A DNA stretch of 64,000 bases, taken from WJJR01 sp964440935 (GTDB taxonomy: Bacteria; Zixibacteria; MSB-5A5; WJJR01). The stretch is taken from the NCBI GenBank assembly GCA_964440935.1, contig CAYTTY010000001.1, forward strand, positions 124,001-188,000, written 5' to 3'. The position numbers and the translations under genes are program-made. The stretch's first letter is position 1; each line of letters starts with the position of its first letter. The notes under the pieces are model-generated. The model was not told where the DNA came from, searched no databases, and was given only the letters and a program-made list of their open reading frames with translations. Below are positions 26,882 through 39,400 of this stretch, piece by piece.

Positions 26882-26917
26882 TCGAGGAATCGCTGTGGCA
26901 ACACCGATGGATGTGTC

Positions 26918-27577
26918 ATGATTGTTAGGGCTAACCAACTAAATACAAACGATTTGAGCAGTAGTCCAACAATGGTGGAGGTGCCATTTCAGGGTACCCG
27001 TTCACGACTCCGCGTCCAGATCGAGCCGCTGACACAGCGATATTACGGCAAGGTGTTCAATGACTTACATGCGGAAACCGTGGGTTACCACTTGGTTCCG
27101 CATCAGCCCTACCATTCTTATATTGAGTCCGAGTGTTTTCGCCTCGAAGCCGACCGAGCGGGGCGACCAGTCTATGTCGCTGTGTCGCAATGGCCTGGGA
27201 ATGTCGATATCAGGCCCCTGACGCCGCCGCCGAATTTCGATCTAGCGGAACTCCGCTTTTTAGATCTGCGGATTCATTGTGGCCGCCCTCTGATCCAGTA
27301 TGACCCTGATAATGCGTTGATGGGTATTGTCTTCAAGGACTCTTCAGATTGTCAACATCTAGCGCTTGAGCCGCACGCCATTTGGTCGATTGATACTGAC
27401 AGGAATCTGGTTGCCCTCTGGTTACGCGATATTGTGCTGGACCCGACGGGGCGGCGATTCCTGAAGTGGCGTCGACGGGCGTGGTCGCGCGTCAGACGGG
27501 ACTTCACAGCGGGCCGGCTGGCGTACCCGCAAATCCCCACGCCATTGAGTGCGCCGGAGAAAACAAATCGATCCTGA
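26918..27577 (+). CDS. Hypothetical protein
   Basis: 219 residues that I do not recognise. There is no signal peptide, membrane segment or repeat. The middle looks beta-rich and soluble with many His/Tyr/Pro (GYHLVPHQPYHSYIESECF); the C-terminus is strongly basic (LKWRRRAWSRVRRDF), which could bind nucleic acid or membrane. The start is uncertain: ATG 26918 has a weak ribosome-binding site, and ATG 26972 is the alternative. It lies 36 bp behind cpoB and before the promoter of the tRNA-Thr/tuf unit, so it may be the last gene of the tol group. Codon usage resembles its neighbours. Confidence 0.6.
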   Translation: MIVRANQLNTNDLSSSPTMVEVPFQGTRSRLRVQIEPLTQRYYGKVFNDLHAETVGYHLVPHQPYHSYIESECFRLEADRAGRPVYVAVSQWPGNVDIRPLTPPPNFDLAELRFLDLRIHCGRPLIQYDPDNALMGIVFKDSSDCQHLALEPHAIWSIDTDRNLVALWLRDIVLDPTGRRFLKWRRRAWSRVRRDFTAGRLAYPQIPTPLSAPEKTNRS

Positions 27578-27584
27578 TTAATGC

Positions 27585-27612
27585 TTGACTCTTTTTGCGC
27601 CTAACGTATATT
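27585..27612 (+). promoter_or_regulatory. Strong sigma70-like promoter of tRNA-Thr/tuf
   Basis: -35 TTGACT (27585-27590), 16-bp spacer, -10 TATATT (27607-27612); the tRNA starts about 84 bp downstream. Best consensus promoter in the window and a suitable head of the translation superoperon. Confidence 0.8.
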
Positions 27613-27695
27613 CGCGGATTACCATTTTGGGCGAGCGCGCCCATTTTGATAAGTGGTTTTGCGCGTTGGCTCTTGGTAAAGACAGTGAATGGAAT

Positions 27696-27768
27696 GCCCA
27701 TGTAGCTCAGGAGGTAGAGCACATCCTTGGTAAGGATGAGGTCACCGGTTCAAATCCGGTCGTGGGCT
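27696..27768 (+). tRNA. tRNA-Thr (GGT)
   Basis: Cloverleaf read by eye: acceptor GCCCATG/CGTGGGC, D arm GCTC/GAGC, anticodon stem CATCC/GGATG with loop TTGGTAA (anticodon GGT, reads ACC/ACT), T arm ACCGG-TTCAAAT-CCGGT, discriminator T. CCA is not encoded. It lies upstream of tuf, a common bacterial arrangement. Confidence 0.95.
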
Positions 27769-27913
27769 TTGTACTGTAAATCAGATGTGGATCGCGCCTG
27801 CCTGCAATCGTGTTGGCAGGATACCACGGAGGCGCTTTGGATCCCTCGTCAACTGTGGGAGAGGGTGAGAGAGCGTTGTTTAGTCTTTTTCGCAGGAGGG
27901 AGACCTTCCAATT

Positions 27914-29116
27914 ATGGCGAAGGCGAAGTTTGAACGCACCAAGCCCCACGTGAATGTCGGCACGATTGGGCACGTCGACCACGGTAAAACCACGTTGACC
28001 GCGGCGATGACGATGCTGTTGAGCACGAAGGGACTGTCCGACATCCGGACCTTCGACTCGATTGATAACGCTCCCGAGGAACGCGAGCGCGGTATTACCA
28101 TCGCGACCGCCCATGTGGAGTATCAGAGTGAGAAGCGCCATTACGCGCACGTTGATTGTCCCGGTCACGCGGACTACGTCAAGAATATGATCACGGGCGC
28201 CGCGCAGATGGACGGTGCGATTTTGGTGGTGTCGGCCGCCGATGGTCCGATGCCGCAGACCCGTGAGCACATCCTGCTTGCCCGTCAGGTCGGTGTTCCG
28301 TACATCGTTGTCTTCATGAACAAAGTGGACATGGTCGACGATCCGGAACTTCTCGATCTGGTGGAGTTGGAAGTGCGCGATTTGTTGACGTCATACGAAT
28401 TCCCGGGCGATGATCTCCCCGTGATCCGCGGCTCCGCCCTCAAGGCGATGCAGCACGCGCAGGAAGGTGTTGCCGACGACCCGTCGTATCAGACCATCTA
28501 CGATTTGATCAATGCACTCGATGATTACATTCCGATCCCCGAGCGTGAGACCGACAAGCCGTTTCTGATGCCGGTCGAAGACGTGTTTTCGATCACCGGT
28601 CGTGGCACGGTTGGCACCGGACGCGTCGAGCGCGGTGTCGTCAAAGTCGGTGATCAGCTCGAACGCGTCGGCATTAGGGAGACCAAGAAGACGGTCTGCA
28701 CCGGTGTCGAAATGTTCCGCAAGCTTCTCGATGAAGCCCAGGCTGGTGACAACGTTGGTCTGCTCCTGCGCGGGATTGAAAAGACCGATTTGGAGCGTGG
28801 CATGGTGCTGGCCAAACCGGGATCGATCACACCGCACACGAAGTTTAAAGGCGAAGTCTATATTTTGACGAAGGAAGAGGGCGGTCGCCACACGCCGTTC
28901 TTCAGCGGCTATCGTCCGCAGTTCTACTTCCGTACCACGGACGTTACCGGTGTGGCAACGCTGCCGGAAGGCACCGAAATGGTGATGCCCGGCGACCGTG
29001 TGACGATTGAAGCCGAGTTGATCACACCGATCGCCATGGAGCAGGGCCTGCGATTCGCGATCCGTGAAGGTGGCCGGACCGTCGGCGCCGGCGTGATTGC
29101 CGAAGTGGTCGAATAA
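27914..29116 (+). CDS. tuf: Elongation factor Tu
   Basis: 400 residues. EF-Tu delivers aminoacyl-tRNA to the ribosome using GTP. G1 is GHVDHGKTT near residue 20, G3 is DCPGHADYVKNMITGAAQMD and G4 is NKVD; domains II and III follow (GRGTVGTGRVERG, GYRPQFYFRTTDVTG). AGGAGGGAG precedes the ATG. It is encoded upstream of secE/nusG rather than behind fusA, and is the only tuf in this window. Confidence 0.98.
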   Translation: MAKAKFERTKPHVNVGTIGHVDHGKTTLTAAMTMLLSTKGLSDIRTFDSIDNAPEERERGITIATAHVEYQSEKRHYAHVDCPGHADYVKNMITGAAQMDGAILVVSAADGPMPQTREHILLARQVGVPYIVVFMNKVDMVDDPELLDLVELEVRDLLTSYEFPGDDLPVIRGSALKAMQHAQEGVADDPSYQTIYDLINALDDYIPIPERETDKPFLMPVEDVFSITGRGTVGTGRVERGVVKVGDQLERVGIRETKKTVCTGVEMFRKLLDEAQAGDNVGLLLRGIEKTDLERGMVLAKPGSITPHTKFKGEVYILTKEEGGRHTPFFSGYRPQFYFRTTDVTGVATLPEGTEMVMPGDRVTIEAELITPIAMEQGLRFAIREGGRTVGAGVIAEVVE

Positions 29117-29170
29117 CTGCGCAGTCCCGCATTGTTGATGTGGGGTGACGCTTAGGAAAGGACCGGGACT

Positions 29171-29323
29171 GTGCCTCGGGATATCATTACGCTGGCGTGT
29201 GAGGACTGTAAAAACCGGAATTACACGGACACAAAGAACCGTCGTAAGCACCCGGATCGGGTCACATTCCGGAAGTATTGTCCGTTTTGCCGCAAGCACA
29301 CGGCACACAAGGAAACCCGGTAG
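29171..29323 (+). CDS. rpmG: Large-subunit ribosomal protein bL33
   Basis: 50 residues from a GTG start with AGGAAAGG upstream. It reads MPRDIITLACEDCKNRNY and ends RKHTAHKETR. Two Cys pairs (Cys10/Cys13 and Cys37/Cys40) make it the zinc-binding form. Its place between tuf and secE is the usual one. Confidence 0.95.
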   Translation: MPRDIITLACEDCKNRNYTDTKNRRKHPDRVTFRKYCPFCRKHTAHKETR

Positions 29324-29380
29324 CATCTGGCAACGGACGCGTTGCGCGGTGCTGCGGCATCGTCAATGCGTTTTGGCGAC

Positions 29381-29457
29381 AGGCCTGTAGCTCAATTGGC
29401 TAGAGCACCGGTCTCCAAAACCGGGGGCTGGGGGTTCGAGTCCCTCCAGGCCTGCCA
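29381..29457 (+). tRNA. tRNA-Trp (CCA)
   Basis: Acceptor AGGCCTG/CAGGCCT, D arm GCTC/GAGC, anticodon stem CCGGT/ACCGG with loop CTCCAAA (anticodon CCA), T arm GGGGG-TTCGAGT-CCCTC with one wobble pair, discriminator G and an encoded CCA end (29455-29457). Standard position between rpmG and secE. Confidence 0.95.
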
Positions 29458-29481
29458 TTCGATAGTCTGAGTAGGTTGGTT

Positions 29482-29673
29482 ATGGTCAGCGGGATTAAGA
29501 CGTACTACAACGAAACGGTCACCGAGCTGGAAAAGGTGACGTGGCCGTCGAGAGATGAACTCGTCGGATCGACCATTGTCGTGGTCGTGGTCTCCTTGAT
29601 TCTCGGGTTCTTCACTTTCGGCGTGGACCTGATCCTGGCGCAGGCCGTGTCCGCCGTGTTGGGTATCTCGTGA
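29482..29673 (+). CDS. secE: Preprotein translocase subunit SecE
   Basis: 63 residues from ATG 29482 (a TTG 6 bp upstream is possible). Short amphipathic N-terminus with the signature ELEKVTWPSRDE and one membrane helix (GSTIVVVVVSLILGFF), the minimal bacterial SecE type. It clamps SecY in the Sec channel. It overlaps nusG by 4 bp. Confidence 0.95.
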   Translation: MVSGIKTYYNETVTELEKVTWPSRDELVGSTIVVVVVSLILGFFTFGVDLILAQAVSAVLGIS

Positions 29674-30206
29674 GCGTGGATCTCAAATGGTATGTGGCCC
29701 ACACGTATTCGGGCCACGAAAAGAAGGCGCAACGGTATCTCGAAAGCACCTTCGCGAATGCGGGGTTGGACGACCATCTTGGTCGTGTCGTGGTGCCGAC
29801 GCAGGAAGTTGTAGAAATGCGGCAGGGGAAGCGCTCGTCGTCAATGAAGAAGTTTCTCCCAGGCTACATCCTGATCGAGTTGCACTTGACGAAGCAGACG
29901 CAGCATTTGGTGACCAACACGCCCGGCATCACGAATTTCGTCGGATCGGGCGGGAAACCGGTTCCGCTCCAGCCAGATGAAGTCGAGCGTGTACTCGGCC
30001 AGATGGACACCAGCCGCGAACAGGAAGTCACCGAGATTCCGTATCGTGTCGGTGATCAAGTGAAAGTCATCGACGGTCCGTTTTCGGATTTTGCCGGGTT
30101 TATATCGGAAGTGAACATGGAACGCAGGAAGTTGAAGGTCATGGTTTCGATCTTCGGCCGGCCGACGCCGGTCGAGTTGGATTTCTTGCAGGTACAGTCA
30201 GGGTAG
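29670..30206 (+). CDS. nusG: Transcription antitermination factor NusG
   Basis: 178 residues with a GTG start overlapping the secE stop. NGN domain: WYVAHTYSGHEKKAQRYLE at the N-terminus and FLPGYILIEL; KOW domain: GDQVKVIDGPFSDFAGFISE. NusG binds the RNA polymerase clamp and couples it to the ribosome via uS10, whose gene is 14 kb downstream. Here it also leads the rplK-rpoC block. Confidence 0.97.
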   Translation: MSVDLKWYVAHTYSGHEKKAQRYLESTFANAGLDDHLGRVVVPTQEVVEMRQGKRSSSMKKFLPGYILIELHLTKQTQHLVTNTPGITNFVGSGGKPVPLQPDEVERVLGQMDTSREQEVTEIPYRVGDQVKVIDGPFSDFAGFISEVNMERRKLKVMVSIFGRPTPVELDFLQVQSG

Positions 30207-30223
30207 CCGTAGGGGAGTGAGTC

Positions 30224-30649
30224 GTGGCAACCAAACCAATTACCGGATATATCAAGCTGCAGATTCCCGCGGGGAGCGCCAATCCGGCGCCACCGGTGGG
30301 TCCCGCGCTCGGCCAGCACGGGGTCAATATCATGGAGTTCTGCAAGGCGTTTAACGCTAAGACACAGCAGGATGCCGGGCTGATTATTCCGGTTGTGATT
30401 ACGGTCTATAAGGACAAGTCCTTTACCTTTATCACCAAGACGCCGCCCGCGTCGGTGCTCCTGACCAAGGCCGCCAAACTGCAGAAGGGGTCGCCCGAGC
30501 CGAATCGCAATAAGGTCGGCCGTGTAACCAAAAAGCAAGTGCAGGAGATCGCCGAGACCAAAATGGTCGACCTCAATGCCGCGTCGGTCGAATCGGCGAT
30601 GCGGATGATCGCGGGCACGGCTCGCAGCATGGGAATTGAGGTCGTTTAA
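30224..30649 (+). CDS. rplK: Large-subunit ribosomal protein uL11
   Basis: 141 residues, GTG start with GGGGAG upstream. Opens TKPITGYIKLQIPAGSANPA and contains PVGPALGQHGVNIMEFCKAF, the family signature. Forms the GTPase-associated centre stalk base on 23S rRNA. Confidence 0.97.
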   Translation: MATKPITGYIKLQIPAGSANPAPPVGPALGQHGVNIMEFCKAFNAKTQQDAGLIIPVVITVYKDKSFTFITKTPPASVLLTKAAKLQKGSPEPNRNKVGRVTKKQVQEIAETKMVDLNAASVESAMRMIAGTARSMGIEVV

Positions 30650-30759
30650 CGTCTCCGGAACGACACGGTGTCATCACCGTTCATCGATAGTTGTGAATTC
30701 ACCCGGCGACTGGACCACTCGACAACGACGTAATTGCGGGTGGGAGCTAAGGGGGTTCA

Positions 30760-31470
30760 ATGAAGGTTGGTAAGAAGCATCGCGACGCCAAGGCCAAAAT
30801 CGACCGTACCGATTTGCAGCCGCTGAGCCAGGCCATTGATACGGCCCTGGAAGTGCGACATGCCAAGTTTGACGAATCGGTTGATGTGGCGATGCGTCTG
30901 GGTGTGAATCCGAAACATGCGGATCAGATCGTCCGTGGCACTGTCATCTTGCCTCACGGAACCGGCAAATCGATCCGCGTGCTCGCCCTGACCAAGGGCG
31001 AAAAAGAAGCCGAAGCACGTGAAGCAGGTGCTGACTATGTTGGCGCCGATGAATTCGTGCAGAAGATTCAGGATGGCTGGCTCGAGTTTGATGCCGTTGT
31101 GGCCACTCCGGATGTGATGGGCCAGGTGGGGCGACTCGGTAAGGTGTTGGGGCCGCGCGGCTTAATGCCGTCGCCCAAGACCGGCGGTGTTACCATGGAC
31201 ATCGGCAAAGCCGTCGCTGACCTGAAAGCCGGTAAGGTCGAATACCGCGTCGATCGCGGTGGCAATGTCCACAGTCTCGTTGGCAAAACGTCGTTCGGCC
31301 GCGAAAAGTTGTTCGAGAATGCCCGTGCATTTATCGATGCGGTTATTCGCGCCAAGCCGGTGGCCGCCAAAGGACAATACATTCGTCACGTCTCCGTATC
31401 CACCACGATGGGCCCGGGGATACCAGTCGATCACAGCGGTCTTCTGGCGGAGATAAAAATAAAGAAGTAG
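30760..31470 (+). CDS. rplA: Large-subunit ribosomal protein uL1
   Basis: 236 residues; AAGGGGG before the ATG. Family features: DVAMRLGVNPKHADQIVRG, GRLGKVLGPRGLMPSPKTG and VSTTMGPGIPVD at the end. L1 stalk protein, in many bacteria also a repressor of its own mRNA. The 110-bp gap after rplK is long enough for a leader site, but I cannot identify the L1-binding motif. Confidence 0.97.
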   Translation: MKVGKKHRDAKAKIDRTDLQPLSQAIDTALEVRHAKFDESVDVAMRLGVNPKHADQIVRGTVILPHGTGKSIRVLALTKGEKEAEAREAGADYVGADEFVQKIQDGWLEFDAVVATPDVMGQVGRLGKVLGPRGLMPSPKTGGVTMDIGKAVADLKAGKVEYRVDRGGNVHSLVGKTSFGREKLFENARAFIDAVIRAKPVAAKGQYIRHVSVSTTMGPGIPVDHSGLLAEIKIKK

Positions 31471-31494
31471 TCCGCGTTACCACGGAGAAGAATC

Positions 31495-32022
31495 ATGCCG
31501 CGTCCGGAAAAAGTACAAGCAGTTGATCACCTGACCGAAGAAATCAGCCAGGCGGGGTCGATCTTTATTACCGACTATCAGGGGTTGACGGTGGCCGATA
31601 TGACCGACTTGCGTGCGCAGTTGCGCCAAGCCGGGATCCGCTATCGTGTCGCCAAGAACACGCTCTTGCGGCTGGCGGCCCGGAACGCCGATATGCCCGA
31701 GCTGCTGGACCACCTGCAAGGACCCACCGCCATCGCGTTTGCCAGCGATGATCCGGTAGCGCCGGCCAAGGTTTTTCATGATTTCTACTCACGTCTCGAA
31801 AAACCACGCGTACGGATGTTTGTCACCGAACGTAAGGTGTACACGCAGGACGATCTGAAGGCGGTCGCTGCGTTGCCGCCGCGTGAAGAGATGCTGGCAC
31901 AGGTGATTGCTTCCATTGAGTCGCCGCTCACCAACTTTGTCGGTACCCTGGATGCCATCATCCGCGATTTCGTGGGCACCATTGATGCCCTGGCTCAGAA
32001 GCGAACCGACGAAGGCGGTTGA
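31495..32022 (+). CDS. rplJ: Large-subunit ribosomal protein uL10
   Basis: 175 residues, starting PRPEKVQAVDHLTEEISQAG. The N-terminal rRNA-binding domain (IFITDYQGLTVADMTDLRAQ) and a C-terminal helix that carries bL12 dimers are present. Only 24 bp separate it from rplA, so the usual long L10 leader is missing here. Confidence 0.96.
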   Translation: MPRPEKVQAVDHLTEEISQAGSIFITDYQGLTVADMTDLRAQLRQAGIRYRVAKNTLLRLAARNADMPELLDHLQGPTAIAFASDDPVAPAKVFHDFYSRLEKPRVRMFVTERKVYTQDDLKAVAALPPREEMLAQVIASIESPLTNFVGTLDAIIRDFVGTIDALAQKRTDEGG

Positions 32023-32098
32023 TGCGCGGCCGGGTTTAATCATATCGGAAACAATTGCGTAAGACACATCGGTATCTTGTAAGGAAAGGATCAGCGTC

Positions 32099-32485
32099 GT
32101 GGCAGAATCTACTACCATCGATCAGGTGGTCGACATCATCGAGAAGATGACGGTCATGGAGCTGTCGGAGCTCTCGAAGACCCTTCAGGACAAGTTCGGC
32201 GTCAGTGCGGCCGCCCCCGTGATGATGGGGGGACCCGCTGCTGGCGGTGGCGGCGAAGCAGCCGTCGAGGAAAAGACCGAATTCACTCCGTTTATGACGG
32301 CGGTGGGTGATAAGAAGATCCAAGTGATCAAGGTGATTCGTGAAATCACCGGTCTGGGACTGAAAGAAGCCAAGGAATTGGTGGACAAAGCTCCCGGAGC
32401 AGTCAAAGAGGACGTTTCGAAAGAGGAAGCTGAGTCAATTCAGTCCAAGCTGCAAGAGGTTGGCGCTGTCGTTGAAATCCGCTAA
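32099..32485 (+). CDS. rplL: Large-subunit ribosomal protein bL12
   Basis: 128 residues with a GTG start (AAGGAAAGG upstream). N-terminal dimerisation helix (IIEKMTVMELSELSKTLQDK), Gly/Ala-rich hinge (about 40-55) and C-terminal factor-binding domain (IKVIREITGLGLKEAKELVD). Recruits translational GTPases. Confidence 0.97.
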   Translation: MAESTTIDQVVDIIEKMTVMELSELSKTLQDKFGVSAAAPVMMGGPAAGGGGEAAVEEKTEFTPFMTAVGDKKIQVIKVIREITGLGLKEAKELVDKAPGAVKEDVSKEEAESIQSKLQEVGAVVEIR

Positions 32486-32591
32486 CTCGGACCGCGCCCG
32501 ATAGTCTGCCTGCAGACACCCGGCAGCCGCCCTCGCCCACGGCAAGAGCGGCCCGTGGTGCTGTATGGCCATTTTCCCTAGGGGGTTACCC

Positions 32592-36395
<3,804 letters not shown>

Positions 36396-36474
36396 GGTTC
36401 GACAACCCATGAGTGTGCCAGACCAACGAAATCGGAGCGGTACTGGACAGAGACCCTGAGGCAGGGAGGAACTA

Positions 36475-39400
36475 GTGGCTTTTCCAGCTCGCAATCAAAA
36501 ACGGCCTTCCGACTTTTCGGCCATTCGCATTCAGTTGGCCTCACCGGACACGATCCGTTCGTGGTCGTACGGTGAAGTGACGAAGCCGGAAACGATCAAT
36601 TACCGATCGTTTAAGCCCGAGCGCGATGGCCTGTTCTGTGAACGTATTTTCGGTCCGGTTAAGGACTGGGAATGCAATTGCGGGAAGTATAAGCGTATCC
36701 GCTTCCGCGGTATTGTCTGCGATCGTTGCGGTGTCGAGGTGACCCAATCCAAGGTGCGTCGCGAACGCATGGGGCACATCGAGCTGGCCGTGCCCGTGAC
36801 GCACATCTGGTTCGTCAAGTCGTCGCCGTCACGGATCGGGTATCTGCTCGATATGTCGATCCGGGACCTCGAGCGCGTGATCTACTATGAGCGCTACGTG
36901 ATGATCGATCCGGGTGAGACCGAGTACAAGCAAGCCGATCTCCTCGAAGAGGATGAATACCTGGATCTCGTGGAGCAGGGTAAGGAGTTCCGCGCTGGGA
37001 TGGGTGCTCCCGCGATTGCGGAGATCCTCAATCACATCGACATCGAAGAGCTGTCGCTGTCACTGCGTGCGCAGGTGAAAGTTGAGACCTCCGCCCAGCG
37101 CAAGCAGGACAGCTTGAAGCGTCTCCGCGTGATCGAATCGTTCCGCCAGTCGCCGAACAGCCCGGAATGGATGATCATGAAAGTCCTTCCGGTGATCCCC
37201 CCCGACCTGCGGCCGTTGGTGCCGTTGGAAGGCGGACGGTTTGCCACGTCCGATCTAAACGACCTGTATCGTCGCGTGATCAACCGCAACAACCGTCTGA
37301 AAAAGCTGATCGATATCAAGGCGCCGGACGTCATTCTGCGCAATGAGAAGCGCATGTTGCAGGAGGCGGTGGACGCGCTCCTCGACAATGGACGCCGCAC
37401 GCAGGCGGTCCGCGGCGACTCGCGTCGCCCGCTTAAGTCCCTGTCCGATTTGCTCAAGGGCAAGCAGGGACGGTTCCGGCAGAATCTGCTTGGTAAGCGT
37501 GTCGACTATTCCGGCCGTTCCGTGATCGTTGTCGGTCCCGAGTTGAAATTGCATCAATGCGGTTTGCCAAAGAATATGGCTCTCGAACTCTTCAAGCCGT
37601 TCATCATTATGAAGCTCGAAGAGAAGGGGTATGTCCAGACAGTCAAGTCGGCGAAGCGGCTCGTCGAGCGCGAGCGCCCGGAGGTCTGGGACATCCTTGA
37701 AGAGATCATTAACGAGCATCCGGTGATGCTCAACCGCGCTCCGACGCTGCACCGTCTGGGTATACAGGCGTTCTACCCCGTGCTGGTGGAAGGCAAGGCG
37801 ATCCGTCTGCATCCGCTCGTTTGCGCAGCATTCAATGCCGACTTCGATGGCGACCAGATGGCGGTGCACGTTCCGCTGTCATTTGAGGCGCAACTCGAAG
37901 CGCGACTGTTGATGTTCTCGACGAACAACATTCTGTCGCCCTCGTCGGGCCGCCCGATTGCCACTCCGTCGCAGGATATCGTGTTGGGATGCTACTACCT
38001 GACGAAGGACCGTCCCGGCGGCAAGGGTGAAGGGATGCGATTCACCTCGACCGACGAAGCACTCATGGCGGAGAATTTCGGCGAGATCGATTTGCACTCG
38101 GTGATCAAAATCCGCATCGGTGATGAATTGGTTGACACGACCTGCGGTCGCGTGATTTTCAACGAAATTCTACCTCCCGAAGTCGAGTTCTTCAATGAAG
38201 TCGCATCTAAAGGTAAGTTGGAAGGACTTGTGTTGAATACCTTCCGGGCGGTCGGACCGCACCGCGCGGCGGAGTTTCTCGACAAATTGAAGAATCTTGG
38301 ATTCTTGTACGCGACTCGTGCCGGCGCCACCGTCGGGATCGATGATATACTCATTCCACCGGAGAAGCAGCAGTTGATCGAAGCCACGCAAAAGGAAGTG
38401 GCGCGGGTGCAGAAGCAATATGAACGCGGTGTGATCACCAACGGTGAACGCTACAACAAGGTCATCGATTTGTGGACACACACCACGAGCGAAATCTCCG
38501 AAGTGTTGTTTCAGCGTCTGCGCGATGACAAGCAGGGTTTCAATCCGGTCTTTATGATGGCCGACTCCGGCGCGCGAGGCTCGAAAGAGCAGATTCGCCA
38601 ACTGGCCGGCATGCGTGGCTTGATGGCCAAACCGCAGAAGAAGATCACCGGTCAGATCGGTGAAATCATCGAATCGCCGATTCTTTCGAACTTCCGCGAG
38701 GGACTGTCGGTGATGGAATACTTTATCTCGACACACGGCGCCCGCAAGGGTCTCGCCGACACGGCTCTCAAGACCGCCGATGCCGGTTACCTCACACGGC
38801 GTCTCGTCGACGTGGCGCAGGATGTCATCATCAACGAGTTCGACTGCGGAACCATCTTGGGACTGAATACCTCGGCATTGAAGGAAGGCGAAGAGATCAT
38901 CGAGTCGTTGTCTGACCGTATTCTGGGTCGTGTGTCTCTCGAAGACGTTGTCGATCCGATATCCGGTGACACACTCGTTGAGGCCGGCGAGCAAATCAGC
39001 GAAGCCCAGGCGACGGCGATCGATGACTCCGGGCTTGATTTGGTTCGTATCCGCTCGGTGTTGACGTGCGAGTCGCGCCAGGGTGTTTGTGCGAAGTGCT
39101 ACGGCCGTAATCTCGCGACCATGAACATGGTCGAAATGGGCGAATCGGTCGGTGTGATCGCCGCCCAGTCGATCGGCGAGCCGGGCACGCAGTTGACGTT
39201 GCGTACGTTCCATATCGGTGGTACCGCGGCCCGCATTGCCGAGCAGTCGCAGGTGCTGTCCAAGTCGGCCGGTACTGTTGTGTTCAAGGGTGTGAAATCG
39301 GTCGTTGGTCCGACGGGCAATCTCGTTGTGACCAATCGCGACGGTGAATTGCAGATCGTCGATGATCAGAAACGTGTTCGCGCACGCTTCAATGTGCCGT

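Noticed and set aside
38170..39213. 347-codon open frame opposite rpoC
   Set aside because: Antisense shadow; no ribosome-binding site, no recognisable motif, and rpoC is intact.
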